DNA from: Ptiloglossa arizonensis
Lineage: Eukaryota > Arthropoda > Insecta > Hymenoptera > Colletidae
Length of the DNA: 64,000 bases
Direction: 5' to 3'
Assembly: GCF_051014685.1 (NCBI RefSeq)
Contig: NW_027478518.1
Coordinates: forward strand, 620,001 to 684,000
Shown: piece after piece, positions 39,295-50,799 of the stretch
How positions within the stretch are numbered: position 1 is the first letter of the stretch
How the letters are laid out: every line of letters starts with the position of its first letter
Program-made: the position numbers and the translations under genes
The notes under the pieces: generated by a model
Seen by the model: the letters and a program-made list of their open reading frames with translations, nothing else
Database searches by the model: none
Told to the model about the DNA's origin: nothing

Positions 39295-41772
39295 TATTTT
39301 TCCCCTAGGCCATTCTGGTTAAGCGATTGGAGCAGCAGAATTGCGAAAAAATTGTCGTCTTGTCAGCCATTTCGTAGCTTCAAAGTCCCATATCTCGCGA
39401 ACGGATTGACCTAACCCAAAAATTCCTATTGCATTTGAAAGTAGAAACTCGCCCGATTACAAGGGTACGTGTATTTTTCCCCTAGGCCATTCTGGTTAAG
39501 CGATTGGAGCAGCAGAAGTGCGAAAAATTTTTTGCCTTCTCAACCATTCCTTGGCTTCAAACTCCCATATCTCGCGAACGGAATGACGTAACCAAACAAT
39601 TCCTATTGCATCTGAAAGTAGAAACTCGCCCGATTACAGCTGTATGTGTGTTTTTTCCCTAGGCCATTCTGGTTAAGCGTTTGGAGCAGCAGAATTGCGA
39701 AAAATTTGTTCTCTTCTCAACCATTTCTTAGCTTCAAACTCCCATATCTCGCGAACGGATTGACCTAACCCAAAAATTCCTATTGCATTTGAAAGTAGAA
39801 GCTCGCCCGATTACAACGGTACGTGTATTTTTCCCCTAGGCCATTCTGGTTAAGCGATTGGAGCAGCAGAATTGCGAAAAATTTGTTGTCTTGTCAGCCA
39901 TTTCTTAGCTTCAAAGTCCCATATCTCGCGAACGGATTGACCTAACCCAGAAATTCCTATTGCATCTGAAAGTAGAAACTCGCCCGATTACAGCGGTATG
40001 TGTATTTTTTCCCCAGGCCTTTCTGGTTAAGCGTTTGGAGCAGCAGAATTGCGAAAAATTTCTTGTCCTCTCAACCATTTCTTAGCTTCAATCTCCCATA
40101 TCTCGCGAACGGATTGACCTAACCCAAAAATTCCTATTGCATTTGAAAGTAGAAACTCGCCCGATTACAACGGTACGTGTATTTTTCCCCTAGGCCATTC
40201 TGGTTAAGCGATTGGAGCAGCAGAATTGCGAAAAATTTTTTGCCTTCTCAACCATTTCTTGGCTTCAAACTCCCATATCACGCGAACGGACTGACCTAAC
40301 CAAAAAATTCCTATTGCATCTGAAAGTAGAAACTCGCCCGATTACAGCTGTATGTGTGTTTTTTCCCTAGGCCATTCTGGTTAAGCGTTTGGAGCAGGAG
40401 AATTGCGAAAAATTTGTCGTCTTGTCAGCCATTTCTTAGCTTCAAAGTCCCATATCTCGCGAACGGATTGACCTAACCCAAAAATTCCTATTGCATTTGA
40501 AAGTAGAAACTCGCCCGATTACAAGAGTACGTGTATTGTTCCCCTAGGCCATTCTGGTTAAGCGATTGGAGCAGCAGAAGTGCGAAAAATTTTTTGCCTT
40601 CTCAACCATTCCTTGGCTTCAAACTCCCATATCTCGCGAACGGAATGAGCTAACCAAACAATTCCTATTGCATCTGAAAGTAGAAACTCGCCCGATTACA
40701 GCTGTATGTGTGTTTTTTCCCTAGGCCATTCTGGTTAAGCGTTTGGAGCAGCAGAATTGCGAAAAATTTGTTCTCTTCTCAACCATTTCTTAGCTTCAAA
40801 CTCCCATATCTCGCGAACGGATTGACCTAACCCAAAAATTCCTATTGCATTTGAAAGTAGAAGCTCGCCCGATTACAACGGTACGTGTATTTTTCCCCTA
40901 GGCCATTCTGGTTAAGCGATTGGAGCAGCAGAATTGCGAAAAATTTGTTGTCTTGTCAGCCATTTCTTAGCTTCAAAGTCCCATATCTCGCGAACGGATT
41001 GACCTAACCCAAAAATTCCTATTGCATTTGAAAGCAGAAACTCGCCCGATTACAACGGTACGTGTATTTTTCCCCTAGGCCATTCTGGTTAAGCGATTGG
41101 AGCAGCAGAATTGCGAAAAATTTGTCGTCTTGTCAGCCATTTCTTAGCTTCAAAGTCCCATATCTCGCGAACGGATTGACCTAACCCAAAAATTCCTATT
41201 GCATTTGAAAGTAGAAACTCGCCCGATTACAAGGGTACGTGTATTTTTCCCCTAGGCCATTCTGGTTAAGCGATTGGAGCAGCAGAATTGCGAAAAATTT
41301 TTTGCCTTCTCAACCATTCCTTGGCTTCAAACTCCCATATCTCGCGAACGGAATGACCTAACCCAAAAATTCCTATTGCACTTGAAAGTAGAAGCTTGCC
41401 CGATTACAACAGTATGTGTATTTTTCCCCTAGGCCATTCTGGTTAAGCGATTGGAGTAGCAGAATTGCGAAAAATTTCTTGTCTTCTCAACCATTTCTTA
41501 GCTTCAAACTCCCATATCTCGCGAACGAATTGACCTAACCCAAAAATTTCTATTGCATTTGAAAGTAGAAGCTCGCCCAATTACAACGGTATGTGTATTT
41601 TTTCCCTAGCCCATTCTGGTTAAGCGTTTGGAGCAGCAGAAGTGCGAAAAATTTCTTGTCTTCTCAACCATTTCTTAGCTTCAAACTCCCATATCTCGCG
41701 AACCGATTGACCTAACCCAAAAATTCCTATTGCATTTGAAAGTAGAAACTCGCCCGAGTACAACGGTACGTG
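39295..41772. repeat. 22-mer higher-order repeat, partial copy 2 (14 monomers)
   Basis: D A B C e F D A B C D A E E, matching 35401-37878 with nearly all private marks. Differences seen by eye include gcttcaaac for gtttcaaac (36368), acagctgta for acatctgta (36450), ttggcttcaaac for ttggattgaaac (36718), gtattgttcc here (near 40537), cggattgacc for cggaatgacc (36923) and gcccaattac here (near 41576). After 41772 the order departs (D C B D A E), so the copy is truncated. Confidence 0.83.
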
Positions 41773-43366
41773 TATTTTTCCCCTAGGCCATTCTGGTTAA
41801 GCGATTGGAGCAGCAGAATTGCGAAAAATTTGTCGTCTTGACAGCCATTTCTTAGCTTCAAAGTCCCATATCTCGCGAACGGATTGACCTAACCCAAAAA
41901 TTCCTATTGCATTTGAAAGTAGAAGCTCGCCCGATTACAACGGTACGTGTATTTTTCCCCTAGGCCATTCTGGTTAAGCGATTGGAGCAGCAGAATTGCG
42001 AAAAATTTGTTGTCTTGTCAGCCATTTCTTAGCTTCAAAGTCCCATATCTCGCGAACGGATTGACCTAACCCAAACAATTCCTATTGCATCTGAAAGTAG
42101 AAACTCGCCCGATTACAGCTGTATGTGTGTTTTTTCCCTAGGCCATTCTGGTTAAGCGTTTGGAGCAGCAGAATTGCGAAAAATTTGTTCTCTTCTCAAC
42201 CATTTCTTAGCTTCAAACTCCCATATCTCGCGAACGGATTGACCTAACCCAAAAATTCCTATTGCATTTGAAAGTAGAAGCTCGCCCGATTACAACGGTA
42301 CGTGTATTTTTCCCCTAGGCCATTCTGGTTAAGCGATTGGAGCAGCAGAATTGCGAAAAATTTGTCGTCTTGTCAGCCATTTCTTAGCTTCAAAGTCCCA
42401 TATCTCGCGAACGGATTGACCTAACCCAAAAATTCCTATTGCATTTGAAAGTAGAAACTCGCCCGATTACAAGGGTACGTGTATTTTTCCCCTAGGCCAT
42501 TCTGGTTAAGCGATTGGAGCAGCAGAATTGCGAAAAATTTTTTGCCTTCTCAACCATTCCTTGGCTTCAAACTCCCATATCTCGCGAACGGAATGACCTA
42601 ACCCAAAAATTCCTATTGCACTTGAAAGTAGAAGCTTGCCCGATTACAACAGTACGTGTATTTTTCCCCTAGGCCATTCTGGTTAAGCGATTGGAGTAGC
42701 AGAATTGCGAAAAATTTCTTGTCTTCTCAACCATTTCTTAGCTTCAAACTCCCATATCTCGCGAACGAATTGACCTAACCCAAAAATTTCTATTGCATTT
42801 GAAAGTAGAAGCTCGCCCGATTACAACGGTATGTGTATTTTTCCCCTAGGCCATTCTGGTTAAGCGATTGGAGCAGCAGAATTGCGAAAAATTTGTCGTC
42901 TTGACAGCCATTTCTTAGCTTCAAAGTCCCATATCTCGCGAACGGATTGACCTAACCCAAAAATTCCTATTGCATTTGAAAGTAGAAACTCGCCCGATTA
43001 CAAGAGTACGTGTATTTTTCCCCTAGGCCATTCTGGTTAAGCGATTGGAGCAGCAGAAGTGCGAAAAATTTTTTGCCTTCTCAACCATTCCTTGGCTTCA
43101 AACTCCCATATCTCGCGAACGGAATGACCTAACCAAACAATTCCTATTGCATCTGAAAGTAGAAACTCGCCCGATTACAGCTGTATGTGTGTTTTTTCCC
43201 TAGGCCATTCTGGTTAAGCGTTTGGAGCTGCAGAATTGCGAAAAATTTGTTCTCTTCTCAACCATTTCTTAGCTTCAAACTCCCATATCTCGCGAACGGA
43301 TTGACCTAACCCAAAAATTCCTATTGCATTTGAAAGTAGAAGCTCGCCCGATTACAACGGTACGTG
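41773..43366. repeat. Rearranged block D C B D A E D A B
   Basis: Contains a chimeric 178-bp C/A monomer (41950-42127). D-A-E (42305-42835) repeats part of the 22-mer (caacagtac, aatttctattg) after an interval of 5134 bp from 37171. The D monomers at 41773 and 42836 share cttgacagcc (41838 and 42901), suggesting that the segment between was duplicated about 1063 bp apart (6 monomers plus the 1-bp insertion). Confidence 0.74.
41950..42127. repeat. 178-bp chimeric C/A monomer with 1-bp scar
   Basis: The left part is type C (ttgttgtcttgtcagcc, aaagtccc). The right part is type A (caattcctattgcatctg, agctgtatgtgtg). At the joint, near 42068-42078, it reads taacccaaacaattcc, 16 bases, where C has taacccaaaaattcc and A has taaccaaacaattcc, both 15. 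The extra C is what results when the two types are joined out of register by one base. It shifts later distances by one (9028, 5134, 4603). Confidence 0.85.
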
Positions 43367-45136
43367 TATTTTTCCCCTAGGCCATTCTGGTTAAGCGTTT
43401 GGAGCAGCAGAAGTGCGAAATATTTCTTGTCTTCTCAACCATTTCTTAGCTTCAAACTCCCATATCTCGCGAACCGATTGACCTAACCCAAAAATTCCTA
43501 TTGCATTTGAAAGTAGAAACTAGCCCGATTACAACGGTACGTGTATTTTTCCCCTAGGCCATTCTGGTTAAGCGATTGGAGCAGCAGAATTGCGAAAAAT
43601 TTGTCGTCTTGTCAGCCATTTCTTAGCTTCAAAGTCCCATATCTCGCGAACGGATTGACCTAAACCAAAAATTCCTATTGCATTTGAAAGTAGAAACTCG
43701 CCCTTTTACAAGGGTACGTGTATTTTTCCCCTAGGCCATTCTGGTTAAGCGATTGGAGCAGCAGAAGTGCGAAAAATTTTTTGCCTTCTCAACCATTCCT
43801 TGGCTTCAAACTCCCATATCTCGCGAACGGAATGACCTAACCAAACAATTCCTACTGCATCTGAAAGTAGAAACTCGCCCGATTACAGGTGTATGTGTGT
43901 TTTTTCCCTAGGCCATTCTGGTTAAGCGTTTGGAGCAGCAGAATTGCGAAAAATTTGTTCTCTTCTCAACCATTTCTTAGCTTCAAACTCCCATATCTCG
44001 CGAACGGATTGACCTAACCCAAAAATTCCTATTGCACTTGAAAGTAGAAGCTTGCCCGATTACAACGGTACGTGTATTTTTCCCCTAGGCCATTCTGGTT
44101 AAGCGATTGGAGCAGCAGAATTGCGAAAAATTTCTTGTCTTCTCAACCATTTCTTAGCTTCAAACTCCCATATCTCGCGAACGAATTGACCTAACCCAAA
44201 AATTCCTATTGCATTTGAAAGTAGAAGCTCGCCCGATTACAACGGTATGTGTATTTTTTCCCTAGCCCATTCTGGTTAAGCGTTTGGAGCAGCAGAAGTG
44301 CGAAAAATTTCTTGTCTTCTCAACAATTTCTTAGCTTCAAACTCCCATATCTCGCGAACCGATTGACCTAACCCAAAAATTCCTATTGCATTTGAAAGTA
44401 GAAACTCGCCCGATTACAACGGTACGTGTATTTTTCCCCTAGGCCATTCTGGTTAAGCGATTGGAGCAGCAGAATTGCGAAAAAATTGTCGTCTTGTCAG
44501 CCATTTCGTAGCTTCAAAGTCCCATATCTCGCGAACGGATTGACCTAACCCAAAAATTCCTATTTCATTTGAAAGTAGAAACTCGCCCGATTACAAGGGT
44601 ACGTGTATTTTTCCCCTAGGCCATTCTGGTTAAGCGATTGGAGCAGCAGAAGTGCGAAAAATTTTTTGCCTTCTCAACCATTCCTTGGCTTCAAACTCCC
44701 ATATCTCGCGAACGGAATGACGTAACCAAACAATTCCTATTGCATCTGAAAGTAGAAACTCGCCCGATTACAGCTGTATGTGTGTTTTTTCCCTAGGCCA
44801 TTCTGGTTAAGCGTTTGGAGCAGCAGAATTGCGAAAAATTTGTTCTCTTCTCAACCATTTCTTAGCTTCAAACTCCCATATCTCGCGAACGGATTGACCT
44901 AACCCAAAAATTCCTATTGCATTTGAAAGTAGAAGCTCGCCCGATTACAACGGTACGTGTATTTTTCCCCTAGGCCATTCTGGTTAAGCGATTGGAGCAG
45001 CAGAATTGCGAAAAATTTGTTGTCTTGTCAGCCATTTCTTAGCTTCAAAGTCCCATATCTCGCGAACGGATTGACCTAACCCAAAAATTCCTATTGCATT
45101 TGAAAGTAGAAGCTCGCCCGATTACAACGGTACGTG
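43367..45136. repeat. Displaced duplicate of 34339-36108 (10 monomers)
   Basis: E D A B E E D A B C, with gcgaaatatttc, cgcccttttac (43699), caacaatttc, gaaaaaattg (44479) and tttcgtagc in the same order as at 34339, 9028 bp upstream. Own changes include actagcccgatt near 43521, cctactgcatctg near 43851 and cctatttcatttg near 44566. Its first monomer joins tacgtgtatttttcccctag to gcgtttgg, a combination rare elsewhere, marking the left joint near 43385. Confidence 0.82.
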
Positions 45137-46552
45137 TATTTTTCCCCTAGGCCATTCTGGTTAAGCGTTTGGAGCAGCAGAATTGCGAAAAATTTCTTGT
45201 CTTCTCAACCATTTCTTAGCTTCAAACTCCCATATCTCGCGAACGAATTGACCTAACCCAAAAATTCCTATTGCATTTGAAAGTAGAAGCTCGCCCGATT
45301 ACAACGGTATGTGTATTTTTTCCCTAGCCCATTCTGGTTAAGCGTTTGGAGCAGCAGAATTGCGAAAAATTTCTTGTACTCTCAACCATTTCTTAGCTTC
45401 AATCTCCCATATCTCGCGAACGGATTGACCTAACCCAAAAATTCCTATTGCATTTGAAAGTAGAAACTCGCCCGATTACAACGGTACGTGTATTTTTCCC
45501 CTAGGCCATTCTGGTTAAGCGATTGGAGCAGCAGAATTGCGAAAAATTTGTTGTCTTGTCAGCCATTTCTTAGCTTCAAAGTCCCATATCTCGCGAACGG
45601 ATTGACCTAACACAAAAATTCCTATTGCATTTGAAAGCAGAAACTCGCCCGATTACAACGGTACGTGTATTTTTCCCCTAGGCCATTCTGGTTAAGCGAT
45701 TGGAGCAGCAGAATTGCGAAAAATTTGTCGTCTTGTCAGCCATTTCTTAGCTTCAAAGTCCCATATCTCGCGAACGGATTGACCTAACCCAAAAATTCCT
45801 ATTGCATTTGAAAGTAGAAACTCGCCCGATTACAAGGGTACGTGTATTTTTCCCCTAGGCCATTCTGGTTAAGCGATTGGAGCAGCAGAATTGCGAAAAA
45901 TTTTTTGCCTTCTCAACCATTCCTTGGCTTCAAACTCCCATATCTCGCGAACGGAATGACCTAACCCAAAAATTCCTATTGCACTTGAAAGTAGAAGCTT
46001 GCCCGATTACAACAGTACGTGTATTTTTCCCCTAGGCCATTCTGGTTAAGCGATTGGAGTAGCAGAATTGCGAAAAATTTCTTGTCTTCTCAACCATTTC
46101 TTAGCTTCAAACTCCCATATCTCGCGAACGAATTGACCTAACCCAAAAATTTCTATTGCATTTGAAAGTAGAAGCTCGCCCGATTACAACGGTATGTGTA
46201 TTTTTTCCCTAGCCCATTCTGGTTAAGCGTTTGGAGCAGCAGAAGTGCGAAAAATTTCTTGTCTTCTCAACCATTTCTTAGCTTCAAACTCCCATATCTC
46301 GCGAACCGATTGACCTAACCCAAAAATTCCTATTGCATTTGAAAGTAGAAACTCGCCCGATTACAACGGTACGTGTATTTTTCCCCTAGGCCATTCTGGT
46401 TAAGCGATTGGAGCAGCAGAATTGCGAAAAATTTGTCGTCTTGTCAGCCATTTCTTAGCTTCAAAGTCCCATATTCCGCGAACGGATTGACCTAACCCAA
46501 AAATTCCTATTGCATTTGAAAGTAGAAACTCGCCCGATTACAGCGGTATGTG
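45137..46552. repeat. Block E e C D A E E D with a third copy of C D A E E
   Basis: 45491-46375 (C D A E E) repeats 36994-37878 and 40888-41772, marked by gaaagcagaa (about 45634), caacagtac (about 46011) and aatttctattg (about 46149). The e monomer is altered (ttcttgtactctc near 45370, caatctccc). The last D has catattccgcgaac near 46470, which destroys the usual TCGCGA. This block closes the strongly homogenised left and central part of the window. Confidence 0.76.
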
Positions 46553-46906
46553 TATTTTTTCCCCAGGCCATTCTGGTTAAGCGTTTGGAGCTGCAGAATT
46601 GCGAAAAATTTGTTCTCTTCTCAACCATTTCTTAACTTCAAACTCTCATATCACGCGAAAGGATTGACCTAACCCAAAAATTCCTATTGCATCTGAAATT
46701 AGAAACTCGCCCGATTACAACGGTATGTGTATTTTTTCCCTAGGCCATTCTGGTTAAGCGTTTGGAGCAGCAGAATTGCGAAAAATTTTTTGCCTTCTCA
46801 ACCATTTCTTGGCTTCAAACTCCCATATCTCGCGAACGGATTGACCTAACCCAAAAATTCCTATTGCATCTGAAAGTAGAAACTCGCCCGATTACAACGG
46901 TATGTG

Positions 46907-47791
46907 TATTTTCTCCCTAGCCAATTCTGGTTAAGCATTTGGAGCAGCAGAATTGCGAAAAATTTGTTGTCTTCTCAACGATTTCTTAGCTTCAAACTCC
47001 CATATCTCGCGAACGGATTGACCAAACCCAAAAATTCCTATTGCATCTGAAATTAGAAACTCGCCCGATTACAACGGTATGTGTATTTTCTCCCTAGCCC
47101 ATTCTGGTTAAGCGTTTAGAGCAGCAGAATTGCGAAAAATTTGTTGTCTTGTCAACCATTTCTTAGCTTCAAAGTCCCATATCTCGCGAACGGATTGACC
47201 TAACCCAAAAATTCCTATAGTAACTGAAAGTAGAAACTCGCCCGATTACAACGGTATGTGTATTTTTTCCCTAGCCCATTCTGGTTAAGCATTTGGAGCA
47301 GCTGAATTGCGAAAAATTTGTTGTGTTCTCAACCATTTCTTAGCTTCAAAGTCCCATATCTCGCGAACGGATTGACCAAGCCCAAAAATTCCTGCTGCGT
47401 CTGAAAGTAGAACCTCGCCCGATTACAACCGTATGCGTATTTTTTCCCACACCCATTCTGTTTAAGCGTTTGGAGCAGCAGAATTGCGAAAAATTTGTTG
47501 TCTTCTCAACCATTTCTTAGCTTCAAAGTCCCATAACTCGCGAACAGATTGACCAATCCCAAAAATTCCTTCGGCGTCTGAAAGTAGAAACTCGCCCGAT
47601 TACAACGGTATGTGTATTTTTTCCCTAGGCCATTCCGGTTAAGCCTTTGGAGCAGCAGAATTGCGAAACATTTGTTCTGTTCTCAACCATTTCTTAGCTT
47701 CAAACCCCCATATCTCGCGAACGGATTGACCTAACCCAAAAATTCCTATTGCATTTGAAAGTAGAAGCTCGCCCGATTACAACGGTATGTG
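46907..47791. repeat. Most decayed monomers of the window
   Basis: Five successive 177-bp units with clustered changes: gattgaccaaaccc, gcgtttagagc, ctatagtaactg, gattgaccaagccc, cctgctgcgtctg, agaacctcgcc, caaccgtatgcg, cccacacccatt, ctgtttaagcg, cccataactcg, aacagattgaccaatccc, ccttcggcgtctg, cattccggttaagcctttgg and gcgaaacatttgttctg. None of the densest changes (47261-47791) is seen elsewhere in the window. The unit length stays 177 despite the substitutions. Confidence 0.8.
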
Positions 47792-50623
47792 TATTTTTTC
47801 CCTAGCCCATTCTGGTTAAGCGTTTGGAGCAGCAGAAGTGCGAAAAATTTCTTGTCTTCTCAAACATTTCTTAGCTTCAAACTCCCTTATCTCGCGAACC
47901 GATTGACCTAATCCAAAAATTCCTATTGCATTTGAAAGTAGAAACTCGCCCAATTACAACGGTACGTGTATTTTTCCCCTAGGCCATTCTGGTTAAGCGA
48001 TTGGAGCAGCAGAATTGCGAAAAATTTGTCGTCTTGTCAGCCATTTCCTAGCTTCAAAGTCCCATATCTCGCGAACGGATTGACCTAACCCAAAAATTCC
48101 TATTGCACTTGAAAGTAGAAATTCGCCCGATTACAAGGGTACGTGTATTTTTCCCCTAGGCCGTTCTGGTTAAGCGATTGGAGCAGCAGAAGTGCGAAAA
48201 ATTTTTTGCCTTCTCAACCATTCCTTGGCTTCAAACTCCCATATCTCGCGAACGGAATGACCTAACCAAAAAATTCCTATTGCATCTGAAAGTAGAAACT
48301 CGCCCGATTACAGCTGTATGTGTGTTTTTTCCCTAGGCCATTCTGGTTAAGCGTTTGGAGCAGCAGAATTGCGAAAAATTTGTTCTCTTCTCAACCATTT
48401 CTTAGCTTCAAACTCCCATATCTCGCGAACGGATTGACCTAACCCAAAAATTCCTATTGCATTTGAAAGTAGAAGCTCGCCCGATTACAGCGGTATGTGT
48501 ATTTTTTCCCCAGGCCATTCTAGTTAAGCGTTTGGAGCAGCAGAATTGCGAAAAATTTCTTGTCTTCTCAACCATTTCTTAGCTTCAAACTCCCATATCT
48601 CGCGAACGGATTGACCTAACCCAAAACTTCCTATTGCATTTGAAAGTAGAAACTCGCCCGATTACAACGGTACGTGTATTTTTCCCCTAGGCCATTCTGG
48701 TTAAGCGATTGGAGCAGCAGAATTGCGAAAAATTTGTCGTCTTGTCAGCCATTTCTTAGCTTCAAAGTCCCATATCTCGCGAACGGATTGACCTATCCCA
48801 AAAATTCCGATTGCATTTGAAAGTAGAAACTCGCCCGATTACAAGGGTACGTGTATTTTTCCCCTAGGCCATTCTGGTTAAGCGATTGGAGCAGCAGAAT
48901 TGCGAAAATTTTTTTGCCTTCTCAACCATTTCTTGGCTTCAAACTCCCATATCTCGCGAACGGACTGACCTAACCAAAGAATTCCTATTGCATCTGAGAG
49001 TAGAAACTCGCCCGATTACAGCTGTATGTGTGTTTTTTCCCTAGGCCATTCTGGTTAAGCGTTTGGAGCAGCAGAATTGCGAAAAATTTGTTCTCTTCTC
49101 AACCATTTCTTAGCTTCAATCCCCCATATCTCGCGAACGGATTGACCTAACCCAAAAATTCCTATTGCATTTGAAAGTAGAAACTCGCCCGATTACAACG
49201 GTATGTGTATTTTTTCCCTAGCCCATTCTGGTTAAGAGCTTGGAGCAGCAGAATTGCGAAAAATTTCTTGTCTTCTCAACCATTTCTTAGCTTCAAACTC
49301 CCATATCTCGCGAACGGATTGACCTAACCCAAAAATTCCTATTGCATTTGAAAGTAGAAACTCGCCCGATTACAACGGTACGTGTATTTTTCCCCTAGGC
49401 CATTCTGGTTAAGCGATTGGAGCAGCAGAATTGCGAAAAATTTGTCGTCTTCTCAGCCATTTCTTAGCTTCAAAGTCCCATATCTCGCGAACGGATTGAC
49501 CTAACCCAAAAATTCCTATTGCATTTGAAAGTAGAAACTCGCCCGATTACAAGGGTACGTGTATTTTTCCCCTAGGCCATTCTGGTTAAGCGATTGGTGC
49601 AGCAGAAGTGCGAAAAATTTTTTGCCTTCTCAACCATTTCTTGGCTTCAAACTCCCATATCTCGCGAACGGACTGACCTAACCAAAAAATTCCTATTGCA
49701 TCTGAAAGTAGAAACTCGCCCGATTACAGGTGTATGTGGGTTTTTTCCCTAGGCCATTCTGGTTAAGCGAGTGGAGCAGCAGAATTGCGAAAAATTTGTC
49801 GTCTTGTCAGCCATTTCTTAGCTTCAAAGTCCCATATCTCGCGAACGGATTGACCTAACCCAAAAATTCCTATTGCATTTGAAAGTAGAAACTCGCCCGA
49901 TTACAAGGGTACGTGTATTTTTCCCCTAGGCCATTCTGGTTAAGCGATTGGAGCAGCAGAAGTGCGAGAAATTTGTTGTCTTGTCAGCCATTTCTTAGCT
50001 TCAAAGTCCCATATCTCGCGAACGGATTGACCTAACCCAGAAATTCCTATTGCACTTGAAAGTAGAAGCTTGCCCGATTACAACGGTACGTGTATTTTTC
50101 CCCTAGGCCATTCTGGTTAAGCGATTGGAGCAGCAGAATTGCGAGAAATTTGTTGTCTTGTCAGCCATTTCTTAGCTTCAAAGTCCCATATCTCGCGAAC
50201 GGATTGACCTAACCCAGAAATTCCTATTGGATCTGAAAGTAGAAACTCGCCCGATTACAGCGGTATGTGTATTTTTTCCCCAGGCCATTCTGGTTAAGCG
50301 TTTGGAGCAGCAGAATTGCGAAAAATTTTTTGCCTTCTCAACCATTTCTTGGCTTCAAACTCCCATATCTCGCGAACGGATTGACCTAACCCAAAAATTC
50401 CTATTGCATCTGAAAGTACAAACTCGCCCGATTACAACGGTATGTGTGTTTTTTCACTAGGCCATTCTGGTTAAGCGTTTGGAGCAGCAGAATTGCGAAA
50501 AATTTGTTCTCTTCTCAACCATTTCTTAGCTTCAATCCCCCATATCTCGCGAACGGATTGACCTAACCCAAAAATTCCTATTGCATTTGAAAGTAGAAAC
50601 TCGCCCGATTACAAGGGTATGTG

Positions 50624-50799
50624 TATTTTTTCCCTAGCCCATTCTGGTTAAGCGCTTGAGCAGCAGAATTGCGAAAAATTTCTTGTCTTCTCAACCATTT
50701 CTTAGCTTCAAACTCCCATATCTCGCGAACGGATTGACCTAACCCAAAAATTCCTATTGCATTTGAAAGTAGAAACTCGCCCGATTACAACGGTACGTG
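50624..50799. repeat. 176-bp monomer
   Basis: Reads gttaagcgcttgagcagcag, one base shorter than the gcgtttggagcagcag form. A related monomer at 49208 has gttaagagcttggagc at full length. This single deletion explains the 6017-bp rather than 6018-bp spacing of the aactctcat marker (46634 to 52651). Confidence 0.83.

Noticed and set aside
46907..47791. Remnant of an inserted transposon
   Set aside because: Despite many substitutions, each unit aligns end to end with the monomer at 177 bp, with no target duplication, terminal repeat or foreign sequence.
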